Assembly (NCBI GenBank): GCA_001801745.1
Contig: MGYM01000001.1
Span: forward strand, 64,849-99,655
DNA length: 34,807 bases
Source of the DNA: Gammaproteobacteria bacterium RIFCSPLOWO2_02_FULL_38_11
GTDB taxonomy: Bacteria; Pseudomonadota; Gammaproteobacteria; HIGHO2-12-38-15
Direction of reading: 5' to 3'
Part shown: positions 24,494 through 34,400 of the stretch, piece after piece
Layout of the letters: each line of letters opens with the position of its first letter
How positions within the stretch are numbered: the first letter of the stretch is position 1
The notes under the pieces: model-generated
Databases searched by the model: none
The model's input: the letters and a program-made list of their open reading frames with translations, nothing else
Told to the model about the DNA's origin: nothing
Position numbers and translations under genes: made by a program

Positions 24494-25753
24494 TTACAAC
24501 GACTGCGTAATTTGTGGTGTGTTTAACTCTAAGGTTTTTTCTTTTATGAATTTTTCAATTTTTATTAATTTCATTATGTATTTTTGCGCATGCCTTAAGA
24601 AATTTTCTTCAGATTCATTTAATCGTAATAAGGAAGTGAATTTGTTAAGCAGTTCCTCATAACAAGGTTTTTCTAATAATGCTGTAATTTTTTCTTGATG
24701 CTCTTCTGATAAGCAAGACAAAGTTCGCATTTTGTATTGAGATTGAATTACGCCGATAGAGACTGCGTAGGTATAATTTTTTAATTTTTCTAAAAATGCA
24801 GCCACAGAGATGGGTTCTGCGGATTCGGCAGGGTAGTTTACACTTGTCGTGAAATTTGCACCTATTGAAATAAGTTTTTGAGTACACTCAAAAGAAGCCG
24901 CATAAATTGCTACTAACAAGGGAGTAAGTTTATTTTTTTGGCTTCTTTCATCAAGTTCTTCTGCTGTGAATTCACAAAGATCGCAAAAAATAGTAAAGGC
25001 TGTTTTAGTAAATCTATTTCTTAAGAGAATACAGAAATGAAAATAACTTGCCGTGTCCTCACTTAATTCCGCATCTGTAAAAACATCCTCATCTCCTCCA
25101 GAATAGACGTTAAGAGTAAGATGCCCCTTAGGGCTTGCGCCGAGCAGTATGGCTGCGATGAGCTTTGCAATAGGAACTGCTAACGCACCCGCTTCAGCAT
25201 CTTCGTCTTCTAAAGCTTTTTTACTTCCTTCTTTAAAAGCTTCATGTAAAAAGTTATTTTTTTTGGTTTGGATTATTTGTCCGAGTAGCAGTTCATTTTT
25301 CTTGCTTTCGTTCATTGAGGTGTCTATCGTAGATAATAAATTAGAAAAATATTGTTTTAATGCTTCTTTTTTTTCTTCCGGCAAAAGAGTAAGTGTTTTT
25401 TTACGTAAATCATTGTAGAAATAATGTTTGTTTGTTTCTTCGAATGCAGCATTAGATAGATCGCAAATCATATCTATTTTTTCACTTGGCCTTAAAGACT
25501 CGAACAGGTCATCGATATATTCTTCTTTTTCAGAAGAAGAGTGTTTATCGAAATAATGCTCTACTTCAAGAATATCGTTCTCGAGTGTTCGATGGGCGTT
25601 TTCGATTTCTTTAGCAATTTGATAAGCATGTTGGGGGGTTTGGGGGTTACAATATTCTTTGGCGTAATTAAGATATTTGAAAAAAAAATCAGGGTGGTTG
25701 AAAAAGGCAAGAAGTTGCTGAGTATCATAGAAGTAGCTACGCTGAGTAGGCAT
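24494..25753 (-). CDS. ankyrin-like orphan protein (419 aa), candidate effector
   Basis: I do not recognise a full-length family. The only motif is one ankyrin-like unit around residues 275-305 (NKLTPLLVAIYA, then QKLISIGANF). The N-terminal half is polar and helical, rich in Glu and Lys. A hydrophobic Ala/Leu stretch near residues 190-205 (PIAKLIAAILLGA) could be a buried helix or a single membrane segment. The C-terminus is helical and Lys/Leu-rich. No signal peptide is seen. A GAGGA site precedes the ATG. The gene is 78 bases after corC on the same strand, where many gammaproteobacteria carry lnt. Single-ankyrin orphans in intracellular bacteria are often secreted to host cells; that is an inference only. 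Confidence 0.72.
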   Translation of the reverse strand: MPTQRSYFYDTQQLLAFFNHPDFFFKYLNYAKEYCNPQTPQHAYQIAKEIENAHRTLENDILEVEHYFDKHSSSEKEEYIDDLFESLRPSEKIDMICDLSNAAFEETNKHYFYNDLRKKTLTLLPEEKKEALKQYFSNLLSTIDTSMNESKKNELLLGQIIQTKKNNFLHEAFKEGSKKALEDEDAEAGALAVPIAKLIAAILLGASPKGHLTLNVYSGGDEDVFTDAELSEDTASYFHFCILLRNRFTKTAFTIFCDLCEFTAEELDERSQKNKLTPLLVAIYAASFECTQKLISIGANFTTSVNYPAESAEPISVAAFLEKLKNYTYAVSIGVIQSQYKMRTLSCLSEEHQEKITALLEKPCYEELLNKFTSLLRLNESEENFLRHAQKYIMKLIKIEKFIKEKTLELNTPQITQSL

Positions 25754-25831
25754 TTCTGGCGTCCTCTTAAAAACTCACTAACAACATTGACTTCGATTCT
25801 ATAGAAAAAATAAATTAATTTCTATGATAAA

Positions 25832-26641
25832 TTATATTATTTTTTTGGGAGTAATGCGTAATGAATAGATTCTGCGGCTGTCTGATTGCAAAATTTTAAA
25901 TTTCAAATTATTAATGCTTGTAATCTCTCCTTTTTTGGGAACATGACCAAATGCCCGTGTGATGAGACCGCCAATGGTATCGAACTCATTGTCATCAAAT
26001 TGTGTTTTAAAATACTCATTAAAATCTTTAATAGGTGTTAATCCTTTAATAAAAAAATGATTGTTTCCCATGCGGGAAATATTTTCATCCTCTATAACGT
26101 CGTATTCATCTTCAATATCCCCTACGATTTCTTCAAGGATATCTTCAATCGTAATTAAACCCGAAACACTGGCATATTCATCTAAAACTATCGCCATGTG
26201 GCTTCGTTTGGCGCGAAACTCATGCAATAGGATATCAACTCGTTTGCTTTCAGGTACTGAAAAATGAGGGCGAAGTAAGGAATTTATTTTAAGTTCTTTA
26301 TTGAGTTGAAATTTTAATAAATCCTTTGCAAGCAAGATGCCTTTTACTTCATCTCGATGAATACCCATAACAGGAAAGCGTGAGTGACCAGATTCAATAA
26401 CGATAGGAAGTATTTCCTCAAGCGTTTGATTATGTTCAATTATCACCATGGCCGCACGAGGGACCATAATATCACGTACATGTAGTTCAGATATGTGTAA
26501 TACGCCTTCTATCATTTTTAAAGAACTCAGATCTAGTACATCACGTAATTGAGCTTCTTGAAGTAATTGAAATAATTCATCGCGATTTTTGGGTTCTTTC
26601 AAAAAAGCATGAGAGAGGCGCTCTAGCCAGTGATTAGTCAT
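25832..26641 (-). CDS. corC: CorC/YbeX-type CBS-domain protein (magnesium/cobalt homeostasis)
   Basis: A cytoplasmic CorC/YbeX protein of 269 residues. Two CBS domains (about 55-180) start at HVRDIMVPRAAM and contain the SRFPVMG, VKGILLAKDLL and SGLITIEDILEEIVGDI stretches. The C-terminal transporter-associated (CorC_HlyC) domain has FDTIGGLI and FGHVPKKGE. The family is linked to Mg2+/Co2+ handling and, through its neighbour YbeY, to ribosome quality. The frame is open to a TTG at 26653, but the ATG at 26641 (MTNHWLERL) is chosen because it matches the usual N-terminus. The TTG alternative would overlap the ybeY stop by 4 bases and cannot be excluded. It is the last conserved gene of the miaB-phoH-ybeY-corC operon. 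Confidence 0.93.
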   Translation of the reverse strand: MTNHWLERLSHAFLKEPKNRDELFQLLQEAQLRDVLDLSSLKMIEGVLHISELHVRDIMVPRAAMVIIEHNQTLEEILPIVIESGHSRFPVMGIHRDEVKGILLAKDLLKFQLNKELKINSLLRPHFSVPESKRVDILLHEFRAKRSHMAIVLDEYASVSGLITIEDILEEIVGDIEDEYDVIEDENISRMGNNHFFIKGLTPIKDFNEYFKTQFDDNEFDTIGGLITRAFGHVPKKGEITSINNLKFKILQSDSRRIYSLRITPKKII

Positions 26642-26649
26642 AGGGGATC

Positions 26650-27093
26650 TCAATAGGGATTGGGAATGCCAAAAGAATTTAAAATTTTAATTTCATGAGA
26701 CATCATCTTTCTTGCTCCATCAACAGTATCGTGTTCAAAATCCAATAAATGTAAAGTTCCATGAACCAATAAATGAGCCCAGTGCGCTTTTAAATTTTTT
26801 TTTTGTTTTTTTGCCGCAAAATTAACTTCAGTAGGACATAATACAATATCACCTTTAAAATTGCTCTTTAATGTTTTTGGTGTTTGAAAAGGAAAAGATA
26901 AAATATCTGTTGTTTTATTTTTCCCTCGATAAATGCGATTTAAATTTTGAATTTCTTTAGGGGTTACAAGTCGTACGTTAAGTTGCATACTTTTTTTAGG
27001 GGGAAACGCTGCCTTTATCCATTGCTTCATTTCTTTTTCTGAAGGATATTTTTTGTTTTTACAGATAATCTGAAAAGAAATTTTTTGCAACAT
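26650..27093 (-). CDS. ybeY: endoribonuclease YbeY (16S rRNA maturation)
   Basis: YbeY is a zinc-dependent endoribonuclease needed for 16S rRNA 3'-end maturation and ribosome quality control. The metal site H-x3-H-x5-H is complete as His111, His115 and His121 in the HWAHLLVHGTLHLLDFEHD region (motif VHGTLHLLDFEH). An IYRGKNKTTDILSFPF segment is also typical. The frame extends to a TTG at 27120, but the ATG at 27093 gives a 147-residue protein that aligns end-to-end with E. coli YbeY, so it is preferred. No good ribosome-binding site is in front of that ATG. It lies 19 bases after the phoH stop and may be translated by coupling. Confidence 0.94.
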   Translation of the reverse strand: MLQKISFQIICKNKKYPSEKEMKQWIKAAFPPKKSMQLNVRLVTPKEIQNLNRIYRGKNKTTDILSFPFQTPKTLKSNFKGDIVLCPTEVNFAAKKQKKNLKAHWAHLLVHGTLHLLDFEHDTVDGARKMMSHEIKILNSFGIPNPY

Positions 27094-27112
27094 ATGAAAG
27101 AGTTCGCATTCC

Positions 27113-28081
27113 TTAATCAAAAGTGCTGTATGCCTGAATAATTTGACGCACCAAAGGGTGTCTTACAACATCTTCGTTATCAAAGAAAGTAAAACTAATC
27201 TCGGGAATATTTTTTAAAACTTCTTTTGCGTGCACTAAACCAGAATGTTGACCTTTAGGTAAATCGACTTGTGTCATATCGCCCGTGATAACAATTTTTG
27301 ATCCAAAACCAATGCGTGTTAAAAACATTTTCATTTGTTCTTTTGTTGCGTTTTGTGCTTCATCCAAAATAATAAAAGAGTCATTTAAAGTTCGGCCGCG
27401 CATAAAAGCAAGGGGTATAATTTCGATCGTATGTAGTTCAAGTAATTTATTTACTTTTTCAACGCCCAGCGTTTCATATAAAGCATCATAAAGTGGGCGA
27501 AAATAAGGATCAACCTTTTGCAAGAGATCGCCGGGTAAAAACCCAAGACGTTCGCCTGCTTCAACAGCAGGTCGTGCGAGTAAAATTCGTTTTACCTTCT
27601 CTTGTTCAAGTGTCAAAACAGCCGCGGCAACAGCCAAATAGGTTTTCCCTGTGCCTGCTGGGCCAATACCAAAACTTAAGTCATGATTTAAAATATTTTT
27701 TAAGTAGGCTTGTTGATTTTTAGTATAAGGTTTAATTAATCCCTTTTTAACTTGTGCAACAATGATTTCATCTTTTAATGTTTCATTTTGAGGTTTGGCT
27801 TGTTGTATGAAAAGATGAACTTTGTGTTGGGTTAAATTGGAATCTCGTACTGTTTCTTGGTAAAGGGAGGTTAATAATCTTTTTGCAATATCGACGTTGT
27901 TGTTTTTCCCCGTGATTTGGAAATGGTGGCCTTGATTATTAATTTTAATAGTTAGTTGATTTTCGATCTGCTTTAGATTTTCATTACAATAACCACACAA
28001 ATTTGCTAGGCGATGATTATCTTCTGGATTGAGATGGATAGCGTGGATAACGTCATTATCTATATCAAGATCATTGCTCAT
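27113..28081 (-). CDS. ybeZ: PhoH-like ATPase (YbeZ)
   Basis: A PhoH-family P-loop ATPase of 322 residues, thought to work with YbeY in rRNA processing. The Walker A motif is GPAGTGKT (140-147) and the Walker B is FIILDEAQN (Asp240-Glu241). [18 protein letters not shown] and the [12 protein letters not shown] sensor-like segment are characteristic. The N-terminal part (about 15-80) resembles the KH-like RNA-binding region of this subgroup. The ATG overlaps the miaB stop by 4 bases (ATGA), so the two are translationally coupled. Confidence 0.95.
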   Translation of the reverse strand: MSNDLDIDNDVIHAIHLNPEDNHRLANLCGYCNENLKQIENQLTIKINNQGHHFQITGKNNNVDIAKRLLTSLYQETVRDSNLTQHKVHLFIQQAKPQNETLKDEIIVAQVKKGLIKPYTKNQQAYLKNILNHDLSFGIGPAGTGKTYLAVAAAVLTLEQEKVKRILLARPAVEAGERLGFLPGDLLQKVDPYFRPLYDALYETLGVEKVNKLLELHTIEIIPLAFMRGRTLNDSFIILDEAQNATKEQMKMFLTRIGFGSKIVITGDMTQVDLPKGQHSGLVHAKEVLKNIPEISFTFFDNEDVVRHPLVRQIIQAYSTFD

Positions 28082-29406
28082 AACTCTCCTCGTAGTGTAT
28101 TCATTCGACTTTGAGTAAAACGAACATTAACAATTTTACCAATTAAATTTTTTGGTCCTGGAAAATTCACAACACGATTGTTTTCTGTTCTGCCCGCTAA
28201 TTCATCGTTACTTTTCTTTGATAGGGCATAGACTAAGACAGGTTCAACTGTGTTGATCATCGTGTTACTGATGTGTGTTGTATGTTGCATGATTTGATTT
28301 TGTAAAACGGTAAGTCGTTCTTTCTTTGTTTCTAAAGGAATGTTATCAACAAGCTTAGCCGCAGGTGTGCCTGGTCGTTTGCTGTAAATAAAGCTGAAGG
28401 AATTATCAAAACCTACTTCTGAAATCAATTCCATTGTTGCTTCAAAATCTTCATCCGTTTCGTTCGGGAATCCCACGATAAAATCGGACGAAATGCTGAT
28501 GTTCGGTCTCACTTCTTTTAAACGTTTGATTTTTGTTGAATATTCTTTTGCAGTATAACCGCGTTTCATTAATGCAAGTATGCGATCAGAACCACTTTGA
28601 ACGGGCAAATGTAAATGATTTACTAACTGCGGAATGTCTGCATAAGCTTGAATTAAATTATCTGAAAATGCGCGTGGATGTGATGTTGTGAATCGAATAC
28701 GCTCAATGCCTTCGATAGCAGCAACATAATAGATTAATAAAGCGAGATCTACGGGTTTTTTTTGTGAATAAGTAGAACGATAGTCATTTACATTTTGGCC
28801 CAATAAATTAACCTCTTTTACCCCTTGTTTTGCTAAAGCCACAATTTCTTGAATTACTTTTTCAAAAGGTCGGCTGATTTCTTCGCCTCGTGTATAAGGG
28901 ACAATGCAGTAACTACAATATTTACTGCAACCTTCCATAATGGATACAAAGGCTGTGGGGCCATCTGCTTTTGCTTCAGGAAGGCGATCAAATTTTTCAA
29001 TTTCGGGAAAAGAAACATCGATAACAGGTTTATGGGTGTGATTTGCTTCTTCAAGCATTTCAGGCAAACGATGTAAGGTTTGAGGGCCAAATACAACATC
29101 AATAAAAGGCGCTCGCTTTAGAATTTCTTCACCTTCTTGACTTGCAACACAACCGCCTACACCGATGAGAACATCTGGCCTTTTCTTTTTAAGATCGTGA
29201 TATACGCCTAATGTTGAAAATACTTTTTCTTGTGCTTTTTCTCGAATAGAACAAGTATTTAATAAGATAACATCCGCAGAAGAGACTTCCTGCGTCAATT
29301 CAAATTGGTGTGTATGTTTTAATAAATTCGCCATGCCTGCAGAATCATACTCATTCATCTGGCACCCTTGAGTTTCGATGAATAACTTTTTTTTCATATT
29401 TTTCAT
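28078..29406 (-). CDS. miaB: tRNA-2-methylthio-N6-dimethylallyladenosine synthase
   Basis: MiaB is a radical-SAM methylthiotransferase that converts i6A37 to ms2i6A37 in tRNAs reading UNN codons. The auxiliary 4Fe-4S ligands are Cys15, Cys52 and Cys86 ([35 protein letters not shown]). The radical-SAM CxxxCxxC is Cys160, Cys164 and Cys167 in [16 protein letters not shown] domain ends the protein (about 375-440). Two starts compete. The ATG at 29418 directly abuts GGAGG, which is too close. The ATG at 29406 has that site 12 bases upstream and is used here. The upstream DUF3579 gene ends at 29411, so coupling is likely. Confidence 0.95.
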   Translation of the reverse strand: MKNMKKKLFIETQGCQMNEYDSAGMANLLKHTHQFELTQEVSSADVILLNTCSIREKAQEKVFSTLGVYHDLKKKRPDVLIGVGGCVASQEGEEILKRAPFIDVVFGPQTLHRLPEMLEEANHTHKPVIDVSFPEIEKFDRLPEAKADGPTAFVSIMEGCSKYCSYCIVPYTRGEEISRPFEKVIQEIVALAKQGVKEVNLLGQNVNDYRSTYSQKKPVDLALLIYYVAAIEGIERIRFTTSHPRAFSDNLIQAYADIPQLVNHLHLPVQSGSDRILALMKRGYTAKEYSTKIKRLKEVRPNISISSDFIVGFPNETDEDFEATMELISEVGFDNSFSFIYSKRPGTPAAKLVDNIPLETKKERLTVLQNQIMQHTTHISNTMINTVEPVLVYALSKKSNDELAGRTENNRVVNFPGPKNLIGKIVNVRFTQSRMNTLRGEL

Positions 29407-29410
29407 AGTA

Positions 29411-29695
29411 TTATTCATCCTCCAAATCTTGGCAGATCTTTAAATTATTTGTTCTGGCAAACTCGAGGATAGAGTTATATAAACTTAGATTTGTTTTTTT
29501 AAGGTCAGGATCAAGTAAAACACATTTATAGCCATCTTTTACGATGGGTTGTAATAAAGGGGAATATTGAATGCGATGTCCTTTAAACGTCGACAAGGAA
29601 CCACTCATTCTTTCAGCCCAATCCGCAGGGCGGAAGGTTTTTCCCGTTTGAGTGATACCTTCAATAATAATTTTTTTGGATTTAGTTTGTTTCAT
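29411..29695 (-). CDS. DUF3579 family protein
   Basis: A 94-residue soluble protein matching DUF3579: an [15 protein letters not shown] segment, then [30 protein letters not shown] and a final [11 protein letters not shown] segment. The function of the family is not known to me. I recall it mainly from beta- and gammaproteobacteria including Legionella- and Burkholderia-type genomes. It is the first gene of the miaB operon, 4 bases before the chosen miaB start. Its Shine-Dalgarno site is not clear. The DNA just upstream holds a possible extended -10 promoter on the minus strand. Confidence 0.85.
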   Translation of the reverse strand: MKQTKSKKIIIEGITQTGKTFRPADWAERMSGSLSTFKGHRIQYSPLLQPIVKDGYKCVLLDPDLKKTNLSLYNSILEFARTNNLKICQDLEDE

Positions 29696-29721
29696 GAATC
29701 AATGCGAAGAAGTTATTTACA

Positions 29722-29751
29722 TTGACTATTCTAGCACTATTTTTTTATGAT
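29722..29751 (+). promoter_or_regulatory. sigma70-type promoter for pssA-ttcA-aas, overlapping a divergent promoter
   Basis: On the plus strand, TTGACT (29722-29727; 5 of 6) and TATGAT (29746-29751; 5 of 6) are 18 bases apart, placing transcription start about 25 bases before the pssA ATG. On the minus strand the spacer contains an extended -10 TGcTAGAAT (box 29728-29733) that could serve the DUF3579-miaB operon. A 7-bp inverted repeat CAATGCG/CGCATTG (29700-29706, 29753-29759) flanks both. Assigned by pattern only. Confidence 0.5.
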
Positions 29752-29784
29752 GCGCATTGTTTCATGTAAAATTTTCAGGATTTT

Positions 29785-30546
29785 ATGACAGATAAAAAAG
29801 ATTTTTTTCCCAATCGCCCGAGAGGCATTTACCTTTTACCGAATATATTTACTTCGGTAAGCCTATTTTCAGGTTTTTATGCCATTGTTGCAGCCATGAA
29901 AGGTCTTTTCGACTTAGCACCTATCGCTATTTTTATTGCTGCTATCAGTGATTCATTAGATGGTCGTGTTGCCCGTTTAACACACACAGAGACAGCTTTT
30001 GGGGCACATTATGATAGTTTATCAGATGTCGTGTCATTTGCTGTCGCGCCTGCCTTACTTTGTTATAGCTGGTCTTTAAGCTATTTAGGTAAACCCGGCT
30101 GGCTTGTTGCCTTTGTGTTTACAGCCGCTGTAACCCTGCGTTTAGCGCGATTTAACACACAACTTTCCACGATGGATAAGGGACATTTTCAAGGCCTGCC
30201 TTCTCCCACGGGGGCGGGTGTTGTAACCGCAGCTGTTTGGTCGTGCTATGAATACAATTTTTCTGGGGAAAGCATGGCATTGTTGATTGCAATGCTGAGT
30301 ATCGCTGTTTCTGCTTTGATGGTCAGTAATGTGCGTTACCGCAGCTTTAAAGATTTAAATTTAAAAGACAGGGTTCCGTTTGTTGCAATTTTAGCGATTA
30401 TTTTAATTTTAGTGGGTGTTGCGATTGCACCTGCGCAAGTTTTATTTTTATTTTTAGTAAGCTATACAATTTCAGGGCCTGTGTTGACATTGATAGAGTT
30501 ACGAAAAAAACGTTTAAAACGTCGTTTGGGAATACGGTCAGAATGA
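29785..30546 (+). CDS. pssA: CDP-diacylglycerol--serine O-phosphatidyltransferase
   Basis: PssA makes phosphatidylserine from CDP-diacylglycerol and serine, the precursor of phosphatidylethanolamine. The CDP-alcohol phosphotransferase signature D-G-x2-A-R-x8-G-x3-D-x3-D is perfect: Asp59-Gly60, Ala63-Arg64, Gly73, Asp77 and Asp81. About seven or eight hydrophobic segments make it an integral membrane enzyme, unlike the unrelated soluble PssA of E. coli. The 253-residue length is normal for the membrane type. The C-terminal tail is strongly basic ([10 protein letters not shown]). The stop overlaps the ttcA start by 4 bases (ATGA), showing co-translation. Confidence 0.95.
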   Translation: MTDKKDFFPNRPRGIYLLPNIFTSVSLFSGFYAIVAAMKGLFDLAPIAIFIAAISDSLDGRVARLTHTETAFGAHYDSLSDVVSFAVAPALLCYSWSLSYLGKPGWLVAFVFTAAVTLRLARFNTQLSTMDKGHFQGLPSPTGAGVVTAAVWSCYEYNFSGESMALLIAMLSIAVSALMVSNVRYRSFKDLNLKDRVPFVAILAIILILVGVAIAPAQVLFLFLVSYTISGPVLTLIELRKKRLKRRLGIRSE

Positions 30547-31397
30547 AAATATCAAAAATAGAAAAAAAATTATTGCATTATGTTGGAAAAGCCATTAGCG
30601 ATTTCAACATGATTCAAACGGGTGATAGGGTGATGGTATGTTTATCAGGTGGGAAAGATTCATTTACATTATTACATATTTTGAATCTTTTAAAAAAACG
30701 TGCTCATCATAAATTCGAAATATTTGCTTTTACATTAGATCAACGTCAACCAGATTGGGATGATAGCAAACTTAAATCTTGGCTAGATGAAAGTAAGTTA
30801 CCCTATGAAATTTTAAGCGAAGACACCTATTCCATTGTTAAAGAAAAAATTCCTGAAGGAAAGACGTATTGTTCTTTATGCTCTCGTTTGAGACGAGGCA
30901 TCATTTACACTTATGCTGAAAAAAATAAATTTAGTAAAATTGCCTTAGGACATCATCGCGATGATTTAATCCAAACTTTTTTAATGTCTGCGTTTTATAA
31001 TGGTAAAGTAAAATCAATGCCACCTAAATTATTGACAGACAATAAAAAACATATTGTGATTCGTCCCCTGGTTTATTGCCAAGAAAAAGATATAGCGGTT
31101 TACGCAAAAGAGCAAAATTTCCCAATTATTCCTTGTAATCTATGTGGTTCTCAAGAGAATTTAATGAGAAAAAAAATAGCGAACTTGATTGAATCATTAA
31201 GCCAAGAAAATCCAAAAGTGCCAAGCAATTTATTGCATGCGCTTACTGACATCCAACCTAGCCAGATGATGGATAAAACGAAATGGGATTTTAAAAATTT
31301 AGAATTACAGCGAGAAAACGTAAAAAATACTTCAGCACCTATTGAATTTGAATTGCCATCGTTACCTATTGAGCAATTCGAAGTGAGCGTCTATTAA
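30543..31397 (+). CDS. ttcA: tRNA 2-thiocytidine(32) synthetase
   Basis: TtcA thiolates cytidine 32 of certain tRNAs using ATP and a 4Fe-4S cluster. The PP-loop SGGKDS is at residues 35-40. The cluster cysteine pairs are CSLC (Cys110, Cys113) and CNLC (Cys198, Cys201), the last followed by GSQENLMRK. The GHHRDD motif near residue 136 is also typical. At 284 residues it is a normal length. It starts within the pssA stop codon and is followed after 18 bases by the fused phospholipid-repair gene. The location between two lipid genes seems incidental. Confidence 0.96.
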   Translation: MKISKIEKKLLHYVGKAISDFNMIQTGDRVMVCLSGGKDSFTLLHILNLLKKRAHHKFEIFAFTLDQRQPDWDDSKLKSWLDESKLPYEILSEDTYSIVKEKIPEGKTYCSLCSRLRRGIIYTYAEKNKFSKIALGHHRDDLIQTFLMSAFYNGKVKSMPPKLLTDNKKHIVIRPLVYCQEKDIAVYAKEQNFPIIPCNLCGSQENLMRKKIANLIESLSQENPKVPSNLLHALTDIQPSQMMDKTKWDFKNLELQRENVKNTSAPIEFELPSLPIEQFEVSVY

Positions 31398-31415
31398 AAT
31401 TCGAGAGAAACATTT

Positions 31416-34400
31416 ATGGAAAAAAGTCATTTTCATTTATTAAAAACAAGGCGTTTTTTTCCATTATTTTTGACTCAATTTTTAGGGGCATTCAATGACA
31501 ATGTTTTTAAAAATGCACTTGTTGTTTTAATCACCTTTGGTATTTATTCTAATGCTGATCAGCATGTGCAATCTAAAATATTATTTTCGGCGGGACTTTT
31601 TGTTATTCCTTTTATTTTATTTTCGGGTATAGCAGGACAGTTGGCAGATAAATATGAGCGTGCTTCATTGATTCGGCGCATTAAAGTCATTGAAATAGGC
31701 CTTGTTTTATTAGCTGCATTTGGGTTTTATACGCGTGATCTCACCATTCTAATGACGACTTTGTTTCTTTTCGGGATACGGTCTGCTTTTTTTGGACCGC
31801 TCAAATATGCCATTTTGCCTGATCATCTTGTGGAAAAAGAATTAATTGATGGTAATGCCTTCATCCAAGCTTCAACATTTCTTGCAATTCTAACGGGTTC
31901 TGTTTTGGGGGGTGTGATTGTTTTAACAGAACACGGCGCTGCTCTTATTTTTTTGATTTTAACGATAGTTGCTTTGGCAGGTTGGATAAGCAGTTGTTTT
32001 ATTTTAAATGCAGGGCCTGCCTCTCCTAAGCTTAAGATCAATTTAAATTTTCTCAAAGAAGCATGGCATATCACGCGGCATGCAAAAAAACGCTGGGATA
32101 TTTATTTAATTATTCTTGGTATTTCCTGGTTTTGGCTTGTGGGTGGAAATACTTTAATTTTACTATCGAGTTTTGTTAAAACTATTTTAAATGCAAATGA
32201 ATCGGTAAGTACTTGTTTTTTTGCTTTATTCTCCATTGGTATGGCTTTGGGCTCTTTGTTATGTATGCATTTATTAAAAGGGAAAGTCTACGCAACCTAT
32301 GTTCCGTTGGGTGCTTTGGGGATGGCTGTTTTTCTTTTTGATCTTTATTTTTTAGATCCTAAACCCAGCATGACTTCTTTATCATTATATAACCTCACTT
32401 ATTTTTTTCATCACTTACGTGAATGGCATATTTTGCTTGATTTTATGGGTATTTCCCTTTCGGGAGGGTTATATATCGTTCCTTTATATGCTTTGTTACA
32501 AAAGCGCAGCCAAGAATCTCATCGTGCCCGCATGATGGCGGCGAACAATATTATCAGCTCACTATTTATGTTGTTGGGTGCTATTGTTTCAATAATTTTA
32601 TTAAATCTTGGCTTTTCTATTTTATCGTTATTTGGTTTGCTTGCACTGGGTAATATTTTAGTGGGTATTTATGTATGTAAACTACTGCCAGATGTTTTAT
32701 TGAAATCATTTGCGCGTTGGATCTTAAAATTTTTATACCGTGTTGAAGTAAAAGGTTTAGAGCATTTCTATGAAGCGGGTGAGCGTGTCATGATCATTGC
32801 GAACCACACTTCGTTTTTGGATGGCGTTCTACTTGCTTCTTTTCTTCCTGAAAAAATTACATTTGCAGTAAACACACACACCGTCCAACAACGTTGGATA
32901 CGTTTATTCTTGAGTATGATAGATGCGCATCCTTTAGATCCCATGAGTCCCCTCCAAGCAAAATCATTGATTGCATTTATAAAAAAAGGAAACCGTTGTG
33001 CTATTTTTCCGGAAGGCAGAGTTACAGTGACGGGGGCTTTAATGAAAGTATACGAAGGGCCGGCACTTATCGCTGATAAATCAAACGCAAAAATATTACC
33101 TTTATGCATTGAAGGTGCGCAATATTCCTTTTTTTCCAGAATGAAAGGCAAACATGATATTAAATGGTTTCCCAAAATTACTTTAACACTTTATCCACCC
33201 CAACAATTTGAATTGGCTGAAAAACGAGGGCGTGCGCGTCGTCTAAAAATGGGATTCATGTTATACGACTTAATGACAGACATGGTTTTTCGCAGTCGCA
33301 ATCGAGATCACACTTTATTTTATTCTTTACTCACAGCAAAGAACGCACATGGTCGTCGCCATCTTATTGCAGAAGATATTGAACGCAAACCCATCACCTA
33401 TCACAGTTTTGTGATGCGCTGTTTTATTTTAGGAAAATATCTTTCAAAGAAAACACAATTCGATGAAAAAGTTGGGATCTTATTGCCTAACTCACTTGCG
33501 GTTGCCGTTTTATTTTTTGGGTTACAAGCTTTTTCGCGTGTCCCTGCGATGTTAAATTATTCTTCTGGAATAAATAATGTATTACTTGCTTGTCAGCTTG
33601 CACAAATCAAACGTGTTTATACTTCAAGAAAATTTATTGAACGTGGGAATTTTCAATTATTAGCTAAAGCGATAGAAAATGCGGGCATTATTGTTATATA
33701 CCTTGAGGATTTACGAAGTAAAATTAATATTTTTAGAAAATTACATGGGATGTTTTTTTCTTTGTGCACGCGTTTTTATTATCAAAAAATAATTCATCGC
33801 AATAAAAAATTAGATCCAAATGCGCCGGCAGTAGTGTTATTTACTTCTGGTTCAGAAGGTGTACCTAAAGGAGTTGTTTTATCACACGCTAATTTACAAG
33901 CCAATCGCCTGCAATTATGTGCCAAAATTGATTTTACGCCAACGGACACGGTCTTCAGTGCAATGCCGGTATTTCATGGCTTTGGCTTATTGGGCGGATT
34001 GATTCTTCCTTTGTTATCAGGAATACGTGTTTTCTTTTATCCTTCTCCTTTGCATTATCGAATTGTGCCTGAATTGATTTATGACACCAATGCAACCTTG
34101 GTTTTTGGAACTGACACCTTTTTATCGAATTATGCCAAATACGCACACCCCTATGATTTTTACAGTGTACGTTATGTATTTGCGGGCGCAGAAAAATTAA
34201 AAAATGAGACGCGAATGTTATGGGCTGAAAAATTTGGAACCCGTCTTTTTGAAGGTTATGGTGTTACGGAAGGTTCACCTGTCTTAGCAGCAAATACTGC
34301 GATGCACAATAAACCTAATACGGTGGGGCGTTTATTATCTGGGATACGTTATAAATTACGTGAAATTCCTGGCATTAAAGAAGGGAAAGAGTTAATCGTT

